Translations under genes and position numbers: made by a program
Source: Allobosea sp. 117
GTDB lineage: Bacteria > Pseudomonadota > Alphaproteobacteria > Rhizobiales > Xanthobacteraceae
Length of the DNA stretch: 64,000 nucleotides
NCBI RefSeq assembly: GCF_000702305.1
Contig: NZ_JNLC01000010.1
Location: forward strand, 744,001-808,000
Reading direction: 5' to 3'
Part shown: one piece after another, positions 1 through 8,089 of the stretch
Layout: each line of letters opens with the position of its first letter
Position numbering within the stretch: position 1 is the first letter of the stretch
Notes under the pieces: model-generated
The model's input: the letters and a program-made list of their open reading frames with translations, nothing else
The model's database searches: none
Told to the model about the DNA's origin: nothing

Positions 1-929
1 TCTTCCTGATCAACCTGCCGGTGGCGATGCTCGTCCTGCTGTTCGGCATTCCTCTGTTGAAAGAGACGCGCGCGCAGGGCGCGCGTCGGCTGGATCTCGG
101 CGGCGTGGCGCTGTCGATGCTGGCGCTCGGCGGGCTGATCGTGCCGCTGATCGAGGGGCGCGAAGCCGGATGGCCGGTGTGGTTCTGGCTGTCGCTCGTC
201 GCGGTGCCGCTGCTGGCGTGGCTCTTCTGGCGTTATGAGACCCGGCTGGCAGGTGCGGGCGGCGCCCCTCTGCTCGACCCCGGCGCCTTGCGGGCACCGG
301 GACTGGGCCGCGCGCTGCTGATCGCGCTTTTGTTCTATTCGATCGGCAGCTTTTTCCTGCTGTTCTCTATCTATTTGCAGGACGCGCTGCATTTGACCGC
401 ACTGCAGGCGGGCCTCGTCTTCCTGCCGTTTGGTGCCGGATTCCTGCTCGGGCCGTTGTCGACGCCCTTTCTCCGACAGTTCTGCGGCGCCTATGTCAAT
501 CCGATCGGCATGGGGCTGGAGGTCGTCGGGCTCCTGGGTCTCGCCGGGCTCATCGCGGCGACACTGAGCGGCGTGCATCCCCCACCGATGCCGCTTGCCG
601 CCCTCCTGTTCGTCATCGGTTTCGGGCAGGGCCTCGCCCTGCCGACCCTGATGCGGATGGTGACAGGCCGGGTCGCGCCCGCCTTTTCCGGCATGATCGC
701 CGGCATCGCCAGCTCGACCCTCCAGGTCAGCACCGCGCTCAGCGTCGCCGTGATCGGTGGGATCTTCTACGAGGTGCTGGGTACGCGAACCGATCCGGCC
801 GCCATCACGCAGGCGCTCATCGTCGCCATCCTCTGCATCGCCTTCTGCCTCGCTGGCGGCGTGGCTCTGAGCATCACCCTTGTCCGGCGGGTGCCTCCTG
901 CGCACGGCGAGGCAGAGGGTGAGGTTTGA
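1..929 (+). CDS. MFS multidrug efflux transporter, DHA2 (EmrB/QacA) type, C-terminal part
   Basis: The frame is open at the left edge (first full codon at base 3), so the N-terminal half is missing. The visible protein of about 308 residues starts with FLINLPVAMLVL, which resembles the FFINVPIG segment ending the first half of 14-helix DHA2 exporters, followed by a KETR turn. At least seven hydrophobic segments follow, and the tail is short and polar. DHA2 proteins are inner-membrane proton antiporters for drugs or toxic metabolites. The substrate cannot be read from this fragment, and the partner membrane-fusion gene, if any, lies outside the window. Confidence 0.85.
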   Translation, partial: FLINLPVAMLVLLFGIPLLKETRAQGARRLDLGGVALSMLALGGLIVPLIEGREAGWPVWFWLSLVAVPLLAWLFWRYETRLAGAGGAPLLDPGALRAPGLGRALLIALLFYSIGSFFLLFSIYLQDALHLTALQAGLVFLPFGAGFLLGPLSTPFLRQFCGAYVNPIGMGLEVVGLLGLAGLIAATLSGVHPPPMPLAALLFVIGFGQGLALPTLMRMVTGRVAPAFSGMIAGIASSTLQVSTALSVAVIGGIFYEVLGTRTDPAAITQALIVAILCIAFCLAGGVALSITLVRRVPPAHGEAEGEV

Positions 930-1075
930 GACCCCTCGCCGACACATGCCCAGAGGCGCCTATCGCCTATTAGGCGGCTCCATCGGAGCCGAGGACGGGC
1001 GCACGCCCGTACAACCCGCGACGCCCGTCGACCGGGATCATCTATCGCGCCAGATCAGAAAGCAGGACAACCTTC

Positions 1076-1591
1076 ATGTTTGGAATCTCGCCCCTCGGCT
1101 GGGTGCATACGCTTGGCAGCCTGCCTGCGATCCCGCTCGCCATCTACATGTTTGCCCGCTACGGAAGGATCGTACCGCGATCCGTGCCCGGCGCCCTTTA
1201 TTTGGTTTCGATGCTGATCGGCGCGACAACGGTGTTTCTGGTGGCCCGTGAGACAGTTAGCTACGGCATCGGCGCGGCGACGATCCTGCTGCTGCTGGCC
1301 GGATATAGCATCGGCCACTTCCCGCAATTCGGCCGCGCCGGCGCCTATTTCGAGACGATTTTCCTCACCCTGACGGCGTTTCTTTTGATGGTGCCGAGCG
1401 TCAGCGAAACGCTTCGTCGCGTCCCGGATGGCCATCCTCTGGTCACCGATCCGAAGTCGCCGCTCCTCCTGGGAGCCCTGGCCAGCCTCTTCGTCACGCT
1501 CGTCGTCGGACTGACCGCTCAGATCATCTATTTGCGCGAGCAGGGCTGGCGCATGGCTGGGGTTTTGCCAAGCAGGAAGGCCGGCGACTGA
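1076..1591 (+). CDS. Hypothetical four-helix inner-membrane protein
   Basis: The 171-residue protein has four to five hydrophobic segments (about residues 12-28, 40-58, 65-82, 95-112 and 132-152) joined by short polar loops and a basic C-terminus (PSRKAGD). No signal peptide, catalytic motif or cysteines are apparent, and I do not recognise the family. It starts 146 bases after the exporter, in the same direction, with a weak GCAGGA ribosome site upstream of the ATG, so it may be cotranscribed. An uncharacterised integral membrane protein is all that can be supported. Confidence 0.6.
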   Translation: MFGISPLGWVHTLGSLPAIPLAIYMFARYGRIVPRSVPGALYLVSMLIGATTVFLVARETVSYGIGAATILLLLAGYSIGHFPQFGRAGAYFETIFLTLTAFLLMVPSVSETLRRVPDGHPLVTDPKSPLLLGALASLFVTLVVGLTAQIIYLREQGWRMAGVLPSRKAGD

Positions 1592-2033
1592 ATGGGCAAA
1601 CGGACGATGCGCGGCGGAGGAGCACGGCGAGCGGACGCGAGCAATCGCGGTCCGCACTGCTGCTGGCAGAGCGGACGGAAATCTGAAGCTCGGCGGTCAT
1701 CCGCGGTAGTCGGATGGCCGCTTTGACTCGCGGAACAGCGTGCCGTCTGGGCCACTAAGGGGTGGATAGGGTCCGTCAGGTAGCGAGCTGTCAACGTCAG
1801 CTTGCGCCAGGAAGGGGACCTTCGGTGGCTCCTTAGCTCCGACAACCATAGCCTTCAGGTTGTAGGAGCGGAAATCGGAGAAGCTCTAGATCACCGTTGG
1901 GGACAGCACCACGGAAGCAATTCGTGGGCTCAGAACGATGATGCTCCGGCTTCGAAGGGCGTCCAGAGATCGAGCTCCGAGCCAATGGTTTACGCGAGCC
2001 CACGAGCGAACAAATTGTAGTGTCAGCCGATCC
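1592..2033. other. Non-coding stretch without recognisable gene
   Basis: About 440 bases between the membrane protein and the marR promoter. Short open frames exist on both strands but none has a ribosome site or a recognisable protein. Base composition is visibly less GC-rich than the flanking genes, which suggests remnant or foreign DNA. Nothing else was seen. Confidence 0.4.
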
Positions 2034-2063
2034 TTGACATTCGTTCGCTACCTTGCGATATTT
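2034..2063 (+). promoter_or_regulatory. Candidate promoter of the marR operon
   Basis: A perfect -35 box TTGACA (2034-2039) is followed after 18 bases by GATATT (2058-2063), a four-of-six match to the -10 consensus. The start codon is 37 bases downstream. The -10 box lies in the loop of the large inverted repeat at 2041-2081, so a bound repressor would block polymerase. Confidence 0.55.
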
Positions 2064-2081
2064 GCAAGGTAGCGAACGAAC
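2041..2081. promoter_or_regulatory. Perfect 17-bp inverted repeat, probable MarR operator
   Basis: Left arm TTCGTTCGCTACCTTGC (2041-2057), 7-base spacer, and an exactly reverse-complementary right arm (2065-2081). It overlaps the -10 region and likely start point of the promoter directly upstream of the MarR-family gene. MarR proteins are dimers that usually bind such palindromes in their own promoters, so autorepression with ligand release is the natural inference. A terminator is unlikely because no T-run follows. Confidence 0.7.
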
Positions 2082-2099
2082 TAATAGGGCCTTCGCGGT

Positions 2100-2537
2100 A
2101 TGCAGGACGAACATCTGACTGTCGGAGCATGGACAAAGCGATGCTACTTTGCGGGACGGGCCCTGATGGACGCGACACTGCGACCATACGATCTGGGTTC
2201 GACGCAGTGGTACGTTCTCTGGCATCTCGCAAATTCTGGTCCGACGGTGCAGCGCGATCTCGGGCGAGCGCTTGAGCTGGAACGGGCGACATTAAGCGGG
2301 ATCATCGCCACGCTCGTCCGTAAGGATTTGGTCCAGCAGACCTCGGACGGAGAAGACCAGCGCCAGCGTCTTCTGACCCTAACGAGTTCAGGCGAGGCCC
2401 TGTGGCGCGAACTCCCAGACCTCTCGTTTATTCACCAAGCTGCTTTTGACGGCATCGCCGAGACTGATCTGGCCACGACGATCCGCGTCCTTCGATTGGC
2501 GACCGAGCGTCTACAGACCCTCTCACGAAAGGCATGA
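2100..2537 (+). CDS. MarR family transcriptional regulator
   Basis: A 145-residue protein of normal MarR length. Residues about 30-100 form the winged helix: a helix with LGSTQWYVLWHL, the recognition region RDLGRALELERATLSGIIATL, and a wing with DGEDQRQRLLTLT, the DxRxxxxxLT signature of the family. N- and C-terminal helices would form the dimer interface. MarR proteins repress nearby genes until a small, often aromatic, ligand binds. It is the first gene of a probable operon with the epimerase and SnoaL-like genes, and a large palindrome sits in its promoter. No strong Shine-Dalgarno sequence is visible; the start is the first ATG after the palindrome. Confidence 0.88.
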   Translation: MQDEHLTVGAWTKRCYFAGRALMDATLRPYDLGSTQWYVLWHLANSGPTVQRDLGRALELERATLSGIIATLVRKDLVQQTSDGEDQRQRLLTLTSSGEALWRELPDLSFIHQAAFDGIAETDLATTIRVLRLATERLQTLSRKA

Positions 2538-2541
2538 GTTA

Positions 2542-3357
2542 ATGACGATCCTGATAACTGGAGCGACAGGTCTTGTCGGCGAGCGGCTTGTTCCGCGGCT
2601 GGTGGAAGCAGGTCTTGATTGCCGGCTGCTGCTGCGGACAGGGAAAACCTGCCCCCCGGACGCAACGGCCGTGACTGGCGATATTCTCGACCCTTCGACG
2701 CTGTCGGAAGCTGTTTGGGGTGTTTCGGCGATTGTGCACCTAGCCGCCGTCTTTCGCAGCCCGGATACGGATTTGATCTGGAGGAGTAACCTGGAGGGCA
2801 CCCGCAATCTGATCGCCGCCGTGCAAGCTGATGCACCTGACGCTCGCTTCATCATGGCGAGCACGTCGAATGTCTATAACAGGAACTCCACCCAGCCCGG
2901 CCGGGAGACAGATAGCGTCGAGCCGGAACAAGCCTACCCCGCCAGCAAGGTCGCAGCCGAGAAACTGCTGCTCGAGAGTGGCTTGAACTGGTCGATCTTA
3001 CGGTTCCCGTTCGTTTATGGCGACGGCGACGGCCACCTGGAGATGCTGCCAAAGCATCTGGTCGCCGCCGGCTTCCATCCAGCCAATCGGATGAGCATGA
3101 TACACCATCGCGATATTGCAACGGCGATTAGAATGGCGCTGGCAGGCAGCTTCGATGGCTGCATCGCCAACATCTCCGACGAAGCGCCGACGACGGTCTA
3201 TGAACTGGCAGGACTTGTGGGCCACCAGATGGAACCCTCAGCCGAGGCAATGCAAAATCCCTGGTATCTCCATGTCGATGCATCGCTCGCGCGGAGCCTT
3301 GGTTTCCGGCCGACCGTGAGGACGGTTTATCAGGCCGCAGAGCAAGGAATGATGTGA
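2542..3357 (+). CDS. NAD(P)-dependent epimerase/dehydratase, extended SDR family
   Basis: I start this 271-residue protein at ATG 2542, four bases after the marR stop, with GAAAGG just upstream; a longer in-frame start would overlap marR. Residues 1-13 (MTILITGATGLVG) carry the GxxGxxG dinucleotide-binding loop with VTGD near residue 45. The catalytic pair is YPASK near residue 134, preceded by an ASTSNVY serine region. These features define extended SDRs acting on sugar nucleotides or hydroxy-ketones. The substrate is unknown. Tight coupling to marR and a SnoaL-like protein suggests ligand-induced modification of a small molecule rather than cell-wall sugar synthesis. Confidence 0.85.
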   Translation: MTILITGATGLVGERLVPRLVEAGLDCRLLLRTGKTCPPDATAVTGDILDPSTLSEAVWGVSAIVHLAAVFRSPDTDLIWRSNLEGTRNLIAAVQADAPDARFIMASTSNVYNRNSTQPGRETDSVEPEQAYPASKVAAEKLLLESGLNWSILRFPFVYGDGDGHLEMLPKHLVAAGFHPANRMSMIHHRDIATAIRMALAGSFDGCIANISDEAPTTVYELAGLVGHQMEPSAEAMQNPWYLHVDASLARSLGFRPTVRTVYQAAEQGMM

Positions 3358-3367
3358 GGACAGCCCA

Positions 3368-3760
3368 ATGGACCAAGCCAGACTGCCCCTCATCTACAGC
3401 GATTATATCGCCTGCCTCAACGAGCGCGACTGGACGAAGCTTGGCGAGTTCGTCGACAGCGATGTTGTCCACAATGGCCTTAAACTCGGATTGGCCGGTT
3501 ACCGGGGCATGCTCGAACGGAACGTCCGAGACATCCCCGATCTGCGTTTTGAAACGGAGTTGCTGGTAGTTCAACCGCCGCAGATCGGCAGCCGTTTGAA
3601 GTTTGATTGCAGGCCAATTAGGTGGTTCTTTGACCTGCCGATCAATGGTCGCCGCGTGATCTTTTACGAGAATGTCTTCTATCGTTTCGATCGGGGCCGC
3701 ATCGTCCAAGTGTGGTCGATTGTGGACAAAGCAGCGATTGAAGCTCAGCTTGGGGCGTGA
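3368..3760 (+). CDS. SnoaL-like / ester cyclase family protein
   Basis: A 130-residue protein with the alpha+beta cone-barrel pattern of SnoaL-like proteins: an N-terminal helix (YSDYIACLNERDWTKLGEFV), a VVHNG segment, a central RNVRDIPDLRFE motif (commonly xDxPDLxxx in ester cyclases), and the C-terminal strand RGRIVQVWSIVD. The family covers polyketide cyclases and many small hydrolase or isomerase-like proteins. It starts 10 bases after the epimerase stop and completes a three-gene marR operon. The precise activity cannot be assigned. Confidence 0.7.
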   Translation: MDQARLPLIYSDYIACLNERDWTKLGEFVDSDVVHNGLKLGLAGYRGMLERNVRDIPDLRFETELLVVQPPQIGSRLKFDCRPIRWFFDLPINGRRVIFYENVFYRFDRGRIVQVWSIVDKAAIEAQLGA

Positions 3761-4207
3761 CAGCGGCTGCGTGAGAGCTCCTCTCCGGCCTTGGGATGCC
3801 CGCGCCACATCACACTGCGCCAGGCCATCCCGAGCTAAGTCGACCGGCTGCTCAGGCCGAGAAGCTGCCATGGCCCCAGTGAGGCGTGAATGGCCGCGAT
3901 GGGTTCGGGTGCAGAAGGGCAGCTACACGGCATTCGCTACCCAATAGCGGACCGTCCGGAGACGGCCCCGTAACAGCCGCGGAAAGTCATTTCCTCGATG
4001 GGTGCGTGTGGATTGTGCCAACGGCCACACTGGGGTGGAAAGCGGTCAATCAGGCTTTGGCAGGAAGCACAACGGGAGCTGCTATTCACGGGAGCATCCC
4101 TTCGTGGGTTGGCGGGTTCAGAACGTGCCCACTAACTGATCCGCTTTACTGTCTTTCGCAGATGGCGACGGCGGCGCCCAGCGCTGGGCGCCGCCCGTTC
4201 GCAGGGT
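3761..4207. other. Intergenic stretch with no supported gene
   Basis: About 450 bases between the marR operon and the convergent amidase. Frames here are short, lack ribosome sites and show no recognisable protein. No tRNA, strong hairpin or insertion-sequence end was found. Confidence 0.4.
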
Positions 4208-5614
4208 TCAGAGGTCCGGGAAAATGCCCTGAACCGGACTCACGCTCTCCAGGAGCGAAGCCACGTGCAGGATCGTGGACTCTGCCTGCCACGCCCCCAC
4301 GACCTGCACGTTTATCGGCAACCCTTCCCTGCTCGTTCCAAACCGCATTGCCAGACCGGGCAGTCCGGTGACGTTGAGGGGCACGGTCGCACCCTGCAGG
4401 TAGGTCGCGTCCACCGTCTGGCCGTCGATGGCGAACTCCTCGACCCCGTGCTTGTGCGCCGGGATCGGCAGTACGTGGGTGATCAGGGCATCGAAGCGGG
4501 CAAAGTAGTCGGCGTAGCCGTCGCGCAGCCTCTCGGCCGCCTGCTCGGCGTCGATGAAGTCGGACATCGATGTGTCGGGCAGCGACAGCATGGTCCGCGA
4601 CATCTTGTACATCTCTGCTTCGTGGCCGCTCGTCGCCTCACGGAAGGCGGGCTTCATTTCCATGACATGAAGGCGGTTGAACACGTCGAGGGCGAAGTCG
4701 CGCTCCAGCGCCGGAATTCCCACGTGCTCGACATGGATGCCAAGGTCCTTCAAGGCCTCCGCTGCGGCCTTGACGGTCGCCGCGACCTCGGGATCGACGG
4801 GACCGAAGCCGGGACCGACCATCCAGCCGACCCGGAGCGGGCGCTCCGGATTGAGCCCGATATCCGCATCGAACTGGCCGAAGATGGTCGCAAACGCGTC
4901 CTGGCCGTCCGGTCCGGCGAGTTGCGAAAAGGCCAACGCGACGTCGCGCACCGAACGCGCCATCGGCCCGACATGCCAGAAGCGGCGCGGCGCCCGTGGC
5001 CAGATACCCGTCATGGGCACGCGGCCATGCGTCGCCTTCATAGAGGTGATCCCGGTCTGCGCGGCCGGGCCGCGCACGGAGATGGCAAGGTCGGTGCCTA
5101 GGCCAAGCGGGGACATGCCCGCTGCGATCGCGGCCGACTCGCCGCCGCTGGAGCCGCCCGGTGTGCGGGTCACGTCCCACGGGTTGTTCGACCGGCCGGA
5201 CAGGAGATTGTCGCTTTCGATCCAGTAGGAGAACTCGGGCAGGTTGGTCTTCGCCAGGAGGATGCCGCCGGCCTTCTTCATGCGGGCGACGCTCGTGGCA
5301 TCCTGATCGGGCGTCCGTCCTCGGAAGATCGGCGAGCCGCGCTGCGTGAGCACGCCTGCAGTGTCGATCGAGTCCTTCACGGTGAAGGGGACGCCGTGCA
5401 GCGGGCCGAGTTCCTCGCCGGCCATAACAGCCGCTTCCGCAGCCTTGGCCGCGTCGCGCGAGCCTTCAGCGATCGTGACGATCGCGTTGATCGTCGGGTC
5501 GATGGCCTCGATGCGATCGAGGTGCGCTTGCATGACCTCAACGGGCGATATCTCGCGGGTGCGGATGAGCTCCGCCAGCTTCGTTGCGTCGAAACGTGTG
5601 ATCTGATGTGTCAT
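4208..5614 (-). CDS. Amidase signature family protein with altered oxyanion loop
   Basis: 468 residues, the usual length for the amidase signature family. The Ser-cisSer-Lys triad is present: Lys80 (TVKDSID), Ser155 (TPGGSSGGE) and nucleophile Ser179 (ISVRGPAA), with the normal 24-residue spacing between serines. The family hydrolyses amide bonds in the cytoplasm. The oddity is just before the nucleophile: where relatives have a Gly-Gly stretch (TDxGGSIR) this protein has TDLAISVR. Those glycines supply backbone NH groups of the oxyanion hole, so specificity or activity may differ. It is divergent from tetR with twin operators between, so the amidase is the likely regulated target. Confidence 0.85.
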   Translation of the reverse strand: MTHQITRFDATKLAELIRTREISPVEVMQAHLDRIEAIDPTINAIVTIAEGSRDAAKAAEAAVMAGEELGPLHGVPFTVKDSIDTAGVLTQRGSPIFRGRTPDQDATSVARMKKAGGILLAKTNLPEFSYWIESDNLLSGRSNNPWDVTRTPGGSSGGESAAIAAGMSPLGLGTDLAISVRGPAAQTGITSMKATHGRVPMTGIWPRAPRRFWHVGPMARSVRDVALAFSQLAGPDGQDAFATIFGQFDADIGLNPERPLRVGWMVGPGFGPVDPEVAATVKAAAEALKDLGIHVEHVGIPALERDFALDVFNRLHVMEMKPAFREATSGHEAEMYKMSRTMLSLPDTSMSDFIDAEQAAERLRDGYADYFARFDALITHVLPIPAHKHGVEEFAIDGQTVDATYLQGATVPLNVTGLPGLAMRFGTSREGLPINVQVVGAWQAESTILHVASLLESVSPVQGIFPDL

Positions 5615-5621
5615 CTGCGCC

Positions 5622-5641
5622 CCTACCTGTCACTTGATAGG
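5622..5641. promoter_or_regulatory. TetR-type operator copy 1
   Basis: CCTACCTGTCACTTGATAGG lies eight bases upstream of the amidase start. Outer bases CTA and TAG form an inverted repeat around TGTCACTT. A near-identical copy lies 54 bases away beside the divergent tetR gene. Duplication in the only divergent promoter region between a TetR gene and an enzyme gene points to an operator. Confidence 0.6.
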
Positions 5642-5675
5642 CAACCTCTAGGCCTTCCCAAGGCGAGCGTCAACG

Positions 5676-5695
5676 TCTATCTGTCACTTGGTAGG
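5676..5695. promoter_or_regulatory. TetR-type operator copy 2
   Basis: TCTATCTGTCACTTGGTAGG differs from copy 1 only at three positions (5'-terminal base, CTAT/CTAC and GGTAG/GATAG). It lies 23 bases upstream of the tetR start codon. Binding here would autorepress tetR while copy 1 covers the amidase promoter. Confidence 0.6.
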
Positions 5696-5718
5696 CAATT
5701 ATGGAGTGAAGGTCGGCA

Positions 5719-6282
5719 ATGGGCTCAAACGTGAGAGAAGACATTCTGACGGCTGCAAAGCGTGCGGCGCAGGCGCATGGCTACAGCGGCCTGAACTTCC
5801 GGGAGCTCGCGGCCGAGGTCGGCATCAAGGGCGCGAGCATCCACTACCATTTCCCGACGAAGGCCGCCCTCGGCGCGGCCGTAGCCAAGCGCTATTGGGA
5901 AGACTCGGAGACCGTTCTGGAGGAGCTGTGGAACGGCGGGGCGGATCCCGTCCGCGCCCTTGCGGAGTATCCGAACACGTTCCGCCGGTCGCTGGAAAAC
6001 GGCAACCGAATCTGCCTGTGCAGCTTCATGTCCGCCGAGCACGACGACCTGCCGGATCCGGTGAAGCAGGAGGTGTCAAACTTCGCCGAGATCAATGTGG
6101 CATGGCTGGCAAAGGTTCTGTCGGTGACGACCGACATGGAAGCAACCGCGTGCGAGCGACGTGCCCGCGCCATATTCGCGGCCGTTGCCGGCGCCCAGCT
6201 CATGGCCCGCAGCCGTTCGGACGTCTCCGTGTTCGACGCGCTGATCGAAGGCTATCGCGAGGTGGGTCTACTGCCAGTTTAA
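5719..6282 (+). CDS. TetR/AcrR family transcriptional regulator
   Basis: 187 residues, typical TetR length. The N-terminal helix-turn-helix is at residues 7-53: REDILTAAKRAAQAHGYSGL, then FRELAAEVGIKGASIHYHFPTKAAL, with the classic YxxFxxK recognition helix. The C-terminal helical domain, including a CLCSFMSAEHDDLP segment, resembles the ligand domain of AcrR-type regulators. The ATG has GTGAAGG upstream. The gene diverges from an amidase and the gap contains two near-identical 20-bp operators, so it probably represses the amidase and itself until an amide or related ligand binds. Confidence 0.88.
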   Translation: MGSNVREDILTAAKRAAQAHGYSGLNFRELAAEVGIKGASIHYHFPTKAALGAAVAKRYWEDSETVLEELWNGGADPVRALAEYPNTFRRSLENGNRICLCSFMSAEHDDLPDPVKQEVSNFAEINVAWLAKVLSVTTDMEATACERRARAIFAAVAGAQLMARSRSDVSVFDALIEGYREVGLLPV

Positions 6283-6305
6283 CGCAGCCGCCGAGGACGC
6301 GGCAG

Positions 6306-6335
6306 TTACACGTGCAACACTACACGGCCGTGTAA
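6306..6335. promoter_or_regulatory. Palindrome 3' of tetR, possible operator
   Basis: The 14-bp perfect palindrome TACACGGCCGTGTA occupies 6321-6334, and a second TTACACG half-site (6306-6312) pairs with CGTGTAA (6329-6335). No T-run follows, so it is not an obvious terminator, and the next gene is convergent, so it is not an obvious promoter. It resembles a TetR-family operator left from another arrangement. Confidence 0.3.
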
Positions 6336-6571
6336 GGCCAGGGCACCCCGTCACGGGGCTCCGCTAGCACTCACCTTCGAGCAGCATCGAACGTCCGCTC
6401 CTGGGAGTGTCCTTTGCGTGATCGAACGGCCTCTAGGGGGTCGGCAGCAGAACGGCGGCCATCTGCACAGCGGCAGCCAAGACCAGCCAGTCCGCTCTCG
6501 GTCCCCTCTCGGACGCTTGACTCGCATCATCAACCTACTCGGAAGCGGCCCTTCTAATGCCCGCAAAGGGG

Positions 6572-8056
6572 TCAAAAGTGGACGCTTGATCTGGTCTCGC
6601 GAATAAATGACGTCACCAACATCAGTAATGCCAGAGCCAGCAGCGTTGCACTCAGCGGATCGTGCAGGAAAATGATGGGGTCGCCGCCTCCCATCAGCAG
6701 CGAGCGCCGGTAATTGGCTTCGATCATAGGTCCGAGCACCGCGCCGAGCACCATCGGCAGCAAGGGGAAGCTGAGTGCTCGGAGGATGAAGCCGAGCGCG
6801 CCGATGCCAAGCACCAGACCGAGGTCGAAGGTGCTGTTGTTGACCGAATAGACGCCCGACATGATCAGGATGAAGATGCCGCCCTGCAGATAGGGCTTGG
6901 GCTGGTTCACCAGCCAGATAATCGGCGACAGCAGGATCACGCCGAGCACCAGCATCGCGAAATTGGCGACGAAGAGCCCGCCGAACAGTCCATAAACGAC
7001 CTCCGGGTGGCGCGCGAACAGCAGCGGCCCCGGCTGCAGGCCGTGGATCAGCAGTGCGCCGAGCAGCACCGCCGTCGAGTTCGAGCCGGGGATGCCGAAG
7101 CTCAACGTCGGGATCAGTGCGGTCGAGGCGACCACGTTGTTCGCCGTCTCCGGCGCGATGACGCCTTCCTCCGAGCCATGCCCGAACTTCTCCGGTTCCT
7201 TCGACCAGCGTCTGGCCTCGTTGTACGACATGAAGGAAGCGATGGAGCCACCGCCGCCGGGCGTCAGACCCTCGATGAGGCCGAGTACCCAGGCGATCAC
7301 CTGCGGCACCCGCAGCCGCCACAGCGTCTTTAGGCTCGGCAGCACAAGTCGGGTCGAGCGTCGCGCCTCGGGAGCGGCGGCCATATCAGGCTGGCCGGCC
7401 TGCATCATCTGTTCGCTGAGTGCGAAAAGGCCCATCATGATCAGGATGATGCTGATGCCCTCCAGCAGGTCGGCCTGTCCATAGATGAAGCGTCCAATGC
7501 CGGAAATCGGATCGGTGCCGATGGTGGCGATCATCAGGCCGAGAATGCCGGCGATGACGCCCTTGACCATCGCGCCCGAGGATACGGACGCCACCACGCT
7601 GATGCCGAGAATGCCCAGCGCGGCGTAGGCCGGCGGGGTGAACAGCAACGCAAGCTGGGCGACGGTCTCGGTGGCGGTGGCCAGAACGACGAGCCCGACC
7701 AGCCCTCCAATGGTGCCGCCGACCAGCGACAGGCCGAGCGCTTCGCCGCTGCGCCCCTGCCGGTGCATTTCGTAGCCGTCGAACACGGTGGCCGCCGCCG
7801 AACCCGAGGCCGGCGTCCGGATCAGGATCGCGGGGATCGATCCGCCATATTCCGCCCCGACATAGACCGAGGCCAGCAGCACCATGGCGGTCGAGGGATT
7901 GAGATCGAACGTGAACGGCAGAAGCAGCGCCATCGCGATCGAGGTGCTGATGCCTGGCAGCGAGCCGCCCATCATGCCCCAGAGGCAGCCGGCGAAGGCC
8001 GCGAAGATGATGGAGGGGGAAACCATCGCCTCCAGCACATAGAGAAAGTCCTGCAT
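6572..8056 (-). CDS. tctA: Tripartite tricarboxylate transporter, large permease TctA
   Basis: 494 residues with about 11-12 hydrophobic segments, the normal length for TctA. Family hallmarks include GGSLPGISTSIAMALLLPFT near the N-terminus and the repeated GxxPGxG pattern (LIEGLTPGGGGSIASFMSYN near 260 and SFGIPGSNSTAVLLGALLIHG near 320). TctA forms the inner-membrane channel with TctB and receives a carboxylate or related anion from a periplasmic TctC protein. It lies 33 bases after tctB, downstream of the ornithine-cyclodeaminase-like gene on the same strand. The matching TctC gene is at 13026 on the other strand. Confidence 0.93.
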   Translation of the reverse strand: MQDFLYVLEAMVSPSIIFAAFAGCLWGMMGGSLPGISTSIAMALLLPFTFDLNPSTAMVLLASVYVGAEYGGSIPAILIRTPASGSAAATVFDGYEMHRQGRSGEALGLSLVGGTIGGLVGLVVLATATETVAQLALLFTPPAYAALGILGISVVASVSSGAMVKGVIAGILGLMIATIGTDPISGIGRFIYGQADLLEGISIILIMMGLFALSEQMMQAGQPDMAAAPEARRSTRLVLPSLKTLWRLRVPQVIAWVLGLIEGLTPGGGGSIASFMSYNEARRWSKEPEKFGHGSEEGVIAPETANNVVASTALIPTLSFGIPGSNSTAVLLGALLIHGLQPGPLLFARHPEVVYGLFGGLFVANFAMLVLGVILLSPIIWLVNQPKPYLQGGIFILIMSGVYSVNNSTFDLGLVLGIGALGFILRALSFPLLPMVLGAVLGPMIEANYRRSLLMGGGDPIIFLHDPLSATLLALALLMLVTSFIRETRSSVHF

Positions 8057-8089
8057 GCTGCGCTCCGAAAGCGTGTATCGCCGCCGCGT

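Noticed and set aside
2041-2081. The marR palindrome as a transcription terminator
   Set aside because: No T-run follows and the spacer includes the -10 box of a promoter; an operator fits better.
2446-2541. Upstream extension of the epimerase start
   Set aside because: It would overlap marR; the start at 2542 has a ribosome site and begins directly at the nucleotide-binding strand.
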